From positions 17,446,045-17,510,044 of the forward strand of contig OX637404.1 of the NCBI GenBank assembly GCA_951799425.1: DNA of 64,000 nucleotides. The letters run 5' to 3'. Under the pieces are notes generated by a model. The model did not search any database and had not been told where the DNA came from. It worked only from the letters and a program-made list of their open reading frames with translations. Shown one piece after another: positions 40,901 to 52,900 of the stretch. This stretch comes from Ilex aquifolium. Taxonomy: Eukaryota > Streptophyta > Magnoliopsida > Aquifoliales > Aquifoliaceae. How positions within the stretch are numbered: position 1 is the stretch's first letter; every line of letters begins with the position of its first letter. A program made the translations under genes and the position numbers.

Positions 40901-43900
40901 GAATTGTACATGCATGTGTCTACTTACTTATTGTTGGGTTTCCATGGGATTTTTCTTAGTTTTGTGAAAGTAGTTGGCAAAGTTTTGTGTGTGTGTGTGT
41001 TTCAATTGACAAGCTATAACCAGGAATAGTTAAAGACATTATTATTACAAACTTGTGATTATACTAATTCGTAGCTTCGGGGTTTTGAGTTTACCATTAT
41101 GTACTTGTGCATGACCTATTGAAATTAAACAATGGAATTGAGGTCCCTCTAGAGCAATTTTTGTTTAAGATTGTATGGTTTCCTTGCCCTTTCCTTTCTT
41201 TTCCCTTTAATATTGTATGTTTTCCTTGCCCTCCAGGTCAGTTTCTATTCACTTCCCCTTTCCTGTAAGGGCTTATGGTCTTCTCTATTTGCCTTGATAA
41301 ATAAAGTGTTTATATGTACAAAGCATGGTCAGGAATGTATGCTTTTAACTGTAGGATCCTTATCTGGACTACATAGGTTTATGGTTATCTTGTCTAAAAA
41401 GAAAAAGAAAAGAACAGCAAATGTTTGTTTAAAAAGGGAAAAAATATTACGTGCTACATGAATTTATCATTAACGTGGTTAACTCTATTAGTATTTCTAT
41501 GGATCACAAACATCAAAATACCTTTTCTATTTATTGTGTGTTGCTTGATCTTTAAGGCATGTGCACTGCACACATAATGAGACGTCGTGACCTGGTCATA
41601 CTTACAGCTGAATTTTTGGTATAGTAGTGATTCCAGATTTCCATTTGCTTTATGTTCCTACAACCACCCCCCACCCCCGCGCGCAAACAGATGTCTTTTG
41701 TTGATTTTAATATTTTATTCTTTACTTTTGGCACAAGATTATTTATTCGATTATTGAGATATCCAAACATGGAAAGTACAAAGGACAAACATTGTCAAGA
41801 TGCGGCTCAAAATGACCCACAAGAGAAGGCTAAGGAAGTAGAAGAGAGAAATGTAATGGTTTGGTCCATGACAATGGGAATAATTTTTTTGGTAACATAT
41901 TTTCAAAGTCATGCTAGTTTGAAAACTACCATAGACAATTTCCCTAGATGGCACTAGGACAAAAAATAACTCTTAAAAACATCAGAAGTGGCTTTTTGAG
42001 AAGAGGAAGGGTTTGGAAGCTTTAGCTGTTTGTTGGGAAAAAGAAGATAGAATTTTCATTAAGTTGGCGATTCTTTCCCCTCTTTCTTTATTCCTTTTTT
42101 CTCCTTTTCCTTGTTTCATTGTCTTCATTATTCTGTCATGTTGTGTAACAATCAATTCATATATTTATTTTTAGAATTTTCACAAAGACAAGCTTTGCAA
42201 GAAGGATAGCAATGCAAGAATGATAGTCTTGACAAGGACCAAATATGTTATACTTTGGTACTTTAACCATTAGAATCATGTATGTTCCACTCATAATTCA
42301 TCTTAGTTTAGTTTGTATTGTGAACATCATTCACTACGTTGGTTTCTATCCAAATGCATTTACATTATTCTACAAAATTTTATTATCTCACAAAAAATGA
42401 GCTCTAATTAGTGTGCAAAATTGCCAACCTCTTTTGGTACCTAAAACATGTAGGGAATACCCTCATGTTTTTTGAAACTACACTGCAATCTTGCTAGAAT
42501 TTCTCTACCCAATTAATGGGGAACATTCGATTACTATCTTGCCCTCAGTACATTTTGCCTTCAATTTGATTAAAAAATAATTCCTTATCCAACCTATAAC
42601 TAAGCACCAATACTCTCCTTTTTCAAAACCATATGCATCGTTTCCAAAAAAGTTTCCCTCCCATTAGTGATCAATACGACACCACAAGTTCCCCCAAAGA
42701 GAACAGCAAACAAAATCCCCCATCAGTATCTGCTAGGTCATCAACGAAGGTCATGACCAGAGAATTTGAATCCCGTGAAGAGAGAAGAGAGAGGACATCT
42801 CACTTCACATGCAAAGAAGACCTCATCTCTCAATATAAAGAGGTATTCAACCAGTCCATCTCCAAAGCCTTGTCCCATGTGCAAAGGGTTTTGGACGCCT
42901 TTGGCAACATGCAGAAGCGTAGACTCATCCATTGCAATAGCCATGCCCTACGCACGAAGAGAAGTTTGGAGACATCATTATACATCTAAACACATCCTGA
43001 TGGAATTTGAGAGTGCAATTGAGATTTGAAACCCCGATTGACAGAGGGGCGAAGGAGATAGGGTTTGGTATTAGGGATATTAGACCCATGAGGGGTAGAC
43101 AATGGAGAATGGCTCGAGCAAAGAAAAAATGGAAGGCATTTCTTTGACCAGTATTAGTGACTCTATGGTGGTGGGTGATGACAAATTGGTTGTGGGTGGC
43201 TTAACAATTAGTAGTTGTGGTGGTGGTAGGTGGTAACAAAATTGAGGCAGTTGGGTAATTGTGTCTAGGTGTTGATGTTAGTAGATTGATGGTGGATTAT
43301 GTGGGTTCGGCGCCCCCATGGGTGTGTATGTTAGTGGAGGTGAGTAGTTTAAAGAGGAAAAGAGAAAAACCAATGGGTAACTCAGATTGGGTTACCACAA
43401 ATCCTACACATTGATTGGTTGAGTCAATCAGTCATTCAAGACTTAATCGGAGTAAGTCTTAGGAATCACCACTCAAAAAATTGTGGTAAGACTGTCTATC
43501 ACTTACATCTCCCTAACCTTGTTGCAAGAGGAACTTTGTACAATGGGTACAAAGAAAATTAACAGGAGTGATTCTGGTATTCCAGAAAAGAATTCGAAGA
43601 TGAGATCAATTGAAATAACCACCACTTTTCATTATCAACTTACGGATGCTAATCCAAACCACATAAGGGTTAGTGTAATCTTAGAAGCCACAAGGCTTCT
43701 GCAATTATAAGAGACCCCAAGGGGTGGAGCTATTATTTGCACTTATTATTATCATAACCAATATTATTGAACAGTAGTAAAGGAACTAAAATTGCTATCA
43801 CTACTTTTATTGATCAATGATGAAATATTATTTTTATATGTACTATTTATTGATCAGTGCTAAAGAAACTGTATGTGTAGTGACCATAAGATGAGGTAAA

Positions 43901-46900
43901 GGGTTTTAGGTCAAAATAACAGTAATAACAAATGAGGGCGGGCATCGGCACAGCAATAAGGTTATTCCATTGTAAGCTGGGCATCATGGGTTTGAGTCCC
44001 AAAAACAGTTTCTGTGCACAGAGGATAAATTTACTTACTTCTCACCCTCCCCCGACCCCATAGTAGAGAGAGCCCCATGCACTGGGTGGCCCACTTTGAC
44101 AATAGTAATGGCAAAAACAAGGCCAATGATACTAAAATGACAGAGAGCGGTCGTTGTGACCACAAGTAGCTATTTGGAAATACACAATGGTATCAAGATG
44201 CTCCTTTCCTGTAGTTGATCTATAGTAATTTTGATCTATGTATTACCTATTTTCCTTAAGCATCAGGTCTCTTTAAGCTATCAAATATAGGTATGTACTA
44301 CTCTAGGTCAATGAACTCTCAATAAATGCCTGTATTTGAAGCTCTTTCAACTTTCATGATACATTAAAGTAAGGAAATCAATCGAATATGCAGGAAGGTA
44401 AGGCTTGGCTACAGTAGCATCAGTCGAGCTCTTTCTTTTCTCATACTATGTGGGTTCAACTCCAACTGATATTTGTACCCACAAAATATGAGAAAGACTG
44501 AGTTAACAGCCTGTATTTATGAATATACATGTTGCAAAAGCCTGAAAATGAAAAGAGCATAAAAAATATGAATGATAAAAGACCAGCAGAAAGTATCAAT
44601 AATACTTGAAATATTTAGAAGAAAGAAAGGGATACAAACCAATTGGAGAGCCCCCGTATATATAGTCAAAAATACAGGTACAATAAGGGTAAAATAAGGA
44701 AAACCCTAACAAACTAGGAAATAACTCCAAACTAAGTAAAATAAGGAAAATCTTAACAAACTAGGAAATAACTCCAAACTAGGAAATAACTCCAACACTC
44801 CCCCTCAAGCTAGGCGCAAAAATGTCAATTAAGCCAAGCTTGACAACGGAGTCCCGAAAAATGGATAAAGTGACAGGTTTGGTAAAAACATCTGCAACCT
44901 GATCACTGATCCCCACAAACGATGGAGTGACAATACCACTGCTAACTTTCTCTCGAAGAAACTAGGTAAAATACTAGCATGCAAGCTAGGAACAGATAAA
45001 GACAAATCCATCTCTCTCATGTCCCCCGATAATAATCCTCCTGGTACTCAGGTCCTGTAGTGGTGGCAGTAGCAGAAGTCGGACCCTGAGAAGTCAGAGT
45101 GGACATAAGTATATCTAATCGGGATGTGATAGCATCCATATCACTCTGCCAAGGAGGAACAGTAGGAGCAGCAACAGGAACAACGGTAGTAGGTAGTGGT
45201 ATCTCAGAAATAGTAGCAGTACGGCCGCAAGGAGACGGCTTAAGCTCCGGATGGAGATGGATTCAAGTAGCCCTGAGATGTCCTAGTCGGCCACAATAAT
45301 CACACTGACGAGAATCCCCCTGTCTGCACTGGTCTGGAGCTCCCTAACGGCGCCGGTCAAACATAAAGGTGGAAGTACCAATAGAGGTCTCAACGGTAGA
45401 GGTGTCAACAGTAGGGGTCTCAAATCCCTCAGTAGTGCTCATAGCAACAATAATACTAGGGCACCCGTGACAGAAAAACAACTCTAAAATAAATAGAGAG
45501 ATAAAATAAGGGAGAACAATATACCTCCAGTCGACCAATAGCGACAACTAAAGAAGGTCCAGAAAGCTCCCAAATAATTAGATCACGGTGCCCAGAAAAA
45601 CAACTCTAAAATAAATAGAGAGATAAAATAAGGGAGAACAATATACCTCCAGTCGACCAATAGCGACAAATAAAGAAGGTCCAGAAAGCTCCCGTAAATA
45701 TAAATAATGGATCTACTGCATCAAGAGCAGATCAACGGAGAAGAGGATTCAACTCCTCTTAAAAGTCTAGAAGCTGCGACACTACGACAAAGAGCGCGAA
45801 GCACGAAAACGCACGAAGGCAAAGAACCAACAAATTGGAGTTTTAACGAAAACAGTTGCTAAATCAGATTCCAGCAACTAGACAACCCAAATTCCATAAC
45901 TTTCAAAAGAACAACCCAGTCAAACAATCCAAAGTTCGTCACAAATCAATTCAACAACTTTGCAAATCAAATACCCATAACAGTCAAATTCAGCACTGTT
46001 CACAGCGCGTGAACAGTACTCCGGCACTGTTCACAGCGCGTGAACAGTACTTCGGCACTGTTCACAGCCCTTAGAACCTCAAAAAATCAGCAAACCTAAT
46101 CCAAGAATATATTCTTTCTCCAACTAAATTACTGTGGTGCTACAATATATTTTGGATCGAAACCATGCTCTGATACCAACTTGAAATATTTAGAAGAAAG
46201 AAAGGGATACAAACCAATTGTAGAGTCACCGTATATATAGTCAAAAATACAGGTACAATAAGGGTAAAATAAGGAAAACCCTAACAAACTAGGAAATAAC
46301 TCCAAACTAGGAAATAACTCCAAACTAAGTAAAATAAGGAAAATCTTAACAAACTAGGAAATAACTCCAACAATAATAAAAGACTAGCTTTAAGAATTGA
46401 ACAAATAATTCATAACAACAAAAACGATGGAAGCAACAAGCAATAGAAAAGAAAATGACCACCTTCATCAGCAAATAAATATAAATGCGTACTTAGTGAA
46501 GTTCTTAGTATCTTACTTTCCGGAAGGACTCAGGCCCCATCTGCTTCTCTAGCATTTGAAGTATTGCCACCTTTTTTTTTTTTTGATAAAAGAAGAATTT
46601 TATTATAGAAGAGAATTGAGGACAAAATACAACACTGATTGATAATGGAACAGGAGCAAAAAAAATCAACTTACAGACTTCCATGATCGTATTTTTCCAT
46701 ATAGACCAATAGACTGGGTTCCATATAAATCCCTAGAAGAAGCAGAGGAGCTTAGAGCAGTTGCACCACTGTCGTCTGCTTTGCAAACTGCACAATTTGC
46801 CTGCACGTCAGAAAAAAGATGAGGCCAATTGGTATGTTTCACATGAAATCCAAATAATTATAATCCGTGACCACGAGTGTCTTTTATTTTATTAAAAAAC

Positions 46901-49900
46901 AATGTTTTCCAACTTTTAGATGTTCAAACCCAACTAAAATTAGCCCATTCTGTCGGTGAAGAAAACAAACAATTAGGAGAGGAAGGAATATCTCAAAAAA
47001 ATATAAGACGCAAAGCCATGTTATGGAAAACTCAAACCAACTCAGTTCAACTCAACCCAAACCCTCCCTGTTGATCAACTCAATTCCTACCATCCTAGGC
47101 CCAAAGATTATTACTACTTAAAATTATCTCAACTCCAGTTATAGAACAATATAACGAATGAATGAACTTGTTTCAACTCTCAACAGATGAATCCAGTCCA
47201 TCATCGCATAAACCAAACATATATTAAGCAGAAGTATTAATATTGATGTGCATGACTTCGAGGCCATGTTTGACAAATCATCGACATGCAAGGAGAAAAT
47301 TCGACGTCATATTGTTATCCTCCCTAGCAAGAGAACTCGACCCGACGACCTCCCATCCATCCATACATCTTTGAAATGTAGCAGCATTACAAATCAATTG
47401 TGCAGTGTACACCAGTCACTATTTGAATCAACAGTTGCAGGTATTTATGGTACGTAACTATGAAAGGAAAGGAAAGCAAACCTTGTATCTCCTATAGCGT
47501 GCTTCATTATTTCCCAAAAATCGCTTAATAAAGGAATCAGTTAGAAACCAAGCAAGACCGTCCAAAAGCCACTCTGGCAATAACCATTACACAACAGATA
47601 AGAAATATCGATTTCTTTATCAAGACTGAAACAAATCATTTACAACTTACCATCAGTTGGTGCCTCTGCAGTGATATATACTCCAAACCACTGCCTTGCA
47701 AGGGCATAAGCAAGTTTAATCCTCGTCTCTATGGTCTGTTTCAATGAATCTGGATCCATCAGTATGACTAATAGATTTCTTATGCAGTCGAATGTTCATA
47801 TCAAAGCAGCCATTAGAAGGGAAACATGCTTCTCTATAACTTCTACACACACAAAAAAAAGGTAAAAATAATGTACCCAAAATCGTAGGCAAGCAAACAT
47901 GGGCATGTAGAGTGATAATAAAATGGCTGCTTAGACTATACAATTTCCTCAAATAATAAGATCAGAGGTAACTAAAAAGACAGAATGAAGAAGAGTCCGC
48001 AGAGTGCAATTCTTTCCTAGATCTCACAACCAAACCCTCCAAAGATAGATGATTAAAGACTATTGCGATGAAACAATTCCCGGGTACACTATCCATAGTG
48101 TGATATTAATGTCAGTTTGGTCCTCTTCATTTTACGAATTTGGTATGTATTCAGAAATCCAACAAATCTAACTGCTCAGAGGAAGTTTATTTGTAAGACT
48201 ACCTTCCTTGGAAGCTCACCAACAAGAAATATTTGAATGCGTTATCACCTGATCAACAAAGTAAGAGATCCCCACAACATGAAGTATTTCCTTCTAGATG
48301 GGTTTCATAACTACGCTAGTATCAAAAAATGTCACCCCTGTTGAGGGTTCTCAATGAGTATTGGCAATCCAGACAAAATCTGACAACATTAAATTTGTAA
48401 CAAGTGTGCCCAGACTCCACAGCCATTATTAAAGTTGAGATCTTAATTCCATCATGAAAAAAAAAATATCTGCTTACATGTAGGATCATAATTAGACTGA
48501 GCAATAGTTAGTACAATATGTGTCCTACAAAAGAGGAACTCCTGTTTACCTTGTTGATCTGAAGCTTAATATTAAACTCATTTCTAATATTTGATCCTCT
48601 TAGGACCCATATTAATTATTTACATATTACCTTCATAGGGATGGGAGGACTCCAGTACACAGATTTTACATCTGTTGTTTCTCTACAAACTTCTGTAAGT
48701 TTTGCATAAAGTATTTCCTTAAATAAAGGAAGAAACAATGGTATTGTTATACATTGGTGATTCGGCATTCATCATAAGAAATGGTAGACAAAAACATATA
48801 AAGGTAATCCACTTGTTGTCAACTTTTGACAGAATAACCAAAAATATGACATGCTCATCCATCCTTTAAATGTAGTTGTACACTTGTACAGTAGTGATAT
48901 GATTCTAAAAATATTCTACTGAGGATGTTACGATGTACATAGAGTATGATACTAATGATGTACTTTTCATTAAAAATTAAAAATTCTTTAAGAGTATACT
49001 AACATAGCAGTCGGCCAATAATTTTGGTATTTCCCATTCATTGTTGAACCACCCATGTAAAAATCTGTGTAATCTATAGTGCTTTTCTCCTCCCATACTT
49101 CATAGGGGTGCAACTTGTGTGGGTTAACCAGAACCCAACCCCAAAAATCCAATTACTTGGGTAGAAGTTTTAAATACTTGGGTTGGGCTCAAGCATACAA
49201 ATACAACCAATACTCGAGTTGGGACTTCAGGTAGATGGGTTCAATCCAAACTTAGCCCGCATTGATGAATTTGGGATCAAGCCAATTTATAGCTCGAATA
49301 TTGAAATTGGGCTAAAACCGACTATGGAATTCAGGTTTAACCAGAGTTTCAAAAAAAATACATAACGAGTATACATATATATAGGACTGGGCTAGCTCTA
49401 GGCATAGGCCATTCAGGCTGCCGCATGGGCCTCCAAATAAATAGTAATATTTGGGGCCCAAAAAAAAAGTTTAAGGCCATCAAAATCAACATGACATTAC
49501 AAAAATTGACGAACCAATAAAAAATTGACATGACATTAACAAGTTTGGATCTAGCCTTGGTATATGGACAGTAAACAGATGGAATTCTTCAAACCCTCAA
49601 ATCAACTAGTCGACACGAACTCAATTAAATGCAACACAAATCCATTAAACTATACATGATTATAACCTTTTTTATCTGAGTATGATTTTTAGTCCAGCTA
49701 TATTTTTAGATACACAAGATATGCACACAGAATGACTAGAAAACCAGATTGAGTTCGAGTAATTTACTATTCAAAATTCTTACCAACATTCATTTTTTGA
49801 AAAATATTTTTTCTATATTCATAAATTTTCATTCTCTTTCTCTATATTTTCAACTAATAGCAGATTTATTTATTTATTGGTCCCCAAATTCAACTTTAAT

Positions 49901-52900
49901 TAATGGATTTTTTTATAACCACAGCTTGAATGCAAAAACAAAAATAGTAGATTTACATCTCAAATACAAGAAAAATAATTTTTAAATGAATATTTATTAA
50001 TACTTTAATATTTATTTAATCATATTTATATTATTATATTGCACTGCACAGGGACCTCACTGAATATTTTTGTCTAGGGCCCCATATTTGCTGGGCCGCC
50101 CCTGGTATACGAGCCAGGTTACTAAAGTTTAGGGTTTCAACTCTATTTTTTACACACTTTGTTTGGCTCATTGCCTTCCTTGTCCTCAGGTTCTCTCAAA
50201 CTATCACGGGTAGTAACAATCTCCTCGTTCCATGTCGCTCTCAAACTCAGTCTCTTCTCTCCCATCATCAACGATAACTGAAAGAGTCATCACCCTCAGC
50301 AATTATTCAATTACCCCTAATCAAAAAGTAGTAAATCTCATAGTAGTTATGCACAATGTGTTTGGCCCTTTTCTCGGCATTAATAACAAAGAAACAAAAA
50401 AATTGTGATATATGATCTTCAAAACTTAGAAAAGGTAAAATACGTAGCCTATTGCAAAAAAAAAAAAATCAACAATCAAGTGTCAAAGCCAATAATTACA
50501 TTGTCGCGTGGCCCATTACTCCGTTTAGGAGAGTCATATCTATTTAGTGCTGCTGCAAGTGCATTATTTCTCCTAATGGCACAATAGCCAAAATCTCATG
50601 TTTAGCATAACAATGTGTTTCTCATACATATTTCTCACCTATATTGGCACACCATGAAAACATATATTAACTTCTATACTGATTAATGCTCTTTGCAAGG
50701 AGAATAATTTGTGAGGTGAGGTGAAATTATAAACAATGTGTACTATGCACAAAACAAAGGCCGATGAGAATTGTAGAAACAAGCTCCTAAGATTATGAAT
50801 TCATCAACCAAATAAACTTTTGTCATGGACCTTATGGCTTACCTGATCAATAACCTTCTCATCAAAAAGGACTTGCGAACTAAAGACACTAATGGAGGCT
50901 CCCAAGCTTAATGAGGATATCGCCATCTCAGGAGCAATAAAAACTTGTGTGTATGACCCAAATGGAAATGATGCAGAAAGGTATTCTTCATAATGGCTGT
51001 AAACATGGAAAAACATGTGGAACTTATGGAAGCAGCCACTAAATTGATGGACAGTAGAAAAACAAATTAACAACCAAAAACCAACTTCCAAAGGGAACAG
51101 GGGGTAAATGTCATATTAGTAAGACAAACCTGAAAACACTGTGGAAAAATCCAACTGTGTTCCGAAGCTTTGACAAGTTAGTTGGTAGACACATATGTGA
51201 TATAAGACCGGTATGATGATCAGGAAGGATGTCAAATGGTGCAACCGCCAGGGAGATCCACCGGGCAGTAACTGGAACATCTAATCTATAGACATATGTT
51301 TTACATGGAGGATCATCCTTGGTTAAGATCTGCTAAAACAAACGTTGTCAAACACAAGTTCCAAAGATATAAACATTGTTTAGCAAGTTTACGAAATAAA
51401 GCTCTAAAATCATTAAATGCCCAATCAGCACATAATGTGACACTATTTGTTCTCCACAAGTACATTACAAATAATTCCATGCAACAACATAGAGCAGTCT
51501 CAATATAAATGGATTCGCCAACTTAATGTTGCATTCCCACAGACCAGTTATCTGATGACTCTGATCAGTGCGACATACAGCAAGACATCCAGTTAGAGTA
51601 TGATCAAAAAAGGGGGGAAAACAGAGAGAGAAAGCAACAAAGCAAACACACATAGAGAGGGAAGATTTGGCATAATCTAGAAAATTTGTCTGTGTATAAC
51701 AATTATAGTGCAGCCATTCAGGTGAAGGAGGGAAACTCTCTTTTTTTTCTATGAGAGGCATCCATCAACAGCAGACAAAAACAAACTTCATCGATACAAA
51801 GTTCACTACCTAGCATTTAGACCAAATTTCATTTCGATCACCTGACTAGAATTTGCTTTTGGACAAATACCCAAAAAAGCAAAGTTCATGTACCTCATAT
51901 CCCACTTTTATATCGAGTTCTAGTATGCTTGTATGCTAGTGTAAGGTTAGTGTGTATCACGGGTCAAATGGTTAAAACCATGTGAGGTTGGTTTATATAG
52001 CTGAGAAGCCTCTTCACTCATAGATAATTGGTTTAGAGCAGATGCTCCAAAAATATACCAGAGTTGTCCTAGGTGGTCTGTGCGTCAAGCCTCTTACCAT
52101 TTGAATGCAAAGGGGCCTCTCACATTATCCATTGGTTATGGGTTTGTTGCTCAAGAATATGTTTTTTGCCCTTACCTGTCCACTACAGAGATTATACTTT
52201 GCCTAGCATTGTCTTTGAAGTTCTGTTTCATCTTAAATAAAAAAGGAGAAACAATTTCTCAGATATAGAACATTAAAGATGCAACCTGACAATATATGGA
52301 TTTCCCAAAGAAACGAAGCCTTCACACTGAAACATGGATATGATGGCATGATTATCCCATACACCAGAGTCAAGGTTAGGACAAATGATAAAGCAGGCTA
52401 TTAAAAGTGTGTTTCTCCAGCAAAAGACATCAACAAAATATCAGCTTTAAGTAGTATTTTAACTGCAAGGCTGCCAACAATCTAAGCTGTGTGAGCTTGG
52501 CTGAAATTCCACTCATGAGAAAGCAAATACATTTTGTCTATTAGCTTAGCCGAGTCGAGCAGAACTGAACATGGGATCCGATATCCCCTGTATCATGAGG
52601 GAAGCTCAAGTAGATTCAACCTTTGCTGTTGAACATGTGTTCTGCACTTGCAAGGGTTATGAAAAGTCGGATAATTTGTAATCTCATCTTCCTGCTGTGA
52701 AATTTTTATTTTATTGCCCACCATAACATAAAATGAAATTCGATTGACAAATCACTGTTGAGTAGGGTACTCTTTTAAGCGGGAAAATAGAATAAAAATC
52801 TGTTTTACTCTTAGTTTGTTGGAAGGTTCAGAACTTTCCATTATTATTTATAAAGATAAAATATATCAATAAAAATGTTGTAGCCACTTTTATAAACTAT

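Larger units (their letters stand above)
44607..46372 (-). mobile_element. Young, internally deleted Ty1/copia element
   Basis: Minus strand, same direction as TAF2. Two 191-bp LTRs (44607-44797 and 46182-46372), a primer site TGGTATCAGAGC just inside the right LTR (plus strand 46168-46179) and a purine tract inside the left one. Inside are gag remnants with a zinc knuckle word ([10 protein letters not shown]) and only the last piece of the RNase H region (QVADVFTKP). Most of pol is gone. The LTRs differ at about three bases plus a moved short repeat, which suggests well under a few million years. It cannot move on its own. Confidence 0.88.
36030..46516 (-). other. TAF2 intron 10 (10.5 kb)
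   Basis: Holds a 203-bp tandem duplication, a GAAACG MITE, GA and GT microsatellites, an Au SINE and a young deleted copia element. The remainder (about 37500-43930 and 44100-44600) is AT-rich, with only short chance frames. Confidence 0.85.
47736..50842 (-). other. TAF2 intron 6 (3.1 kb)
   Basis: Holds a truncated GGGGTGCAAC hAT-like element from 49103 with a second element inside or beside it to 50105. The rest is AT-rich without named features. Confidence 0.8.

Noticed and set aside
42633-42989. A 118-codon frame in intron 10 that might be a nested gene
   Set aside because: No recognised domain, and overlapping frames of similar length exist on both strands.
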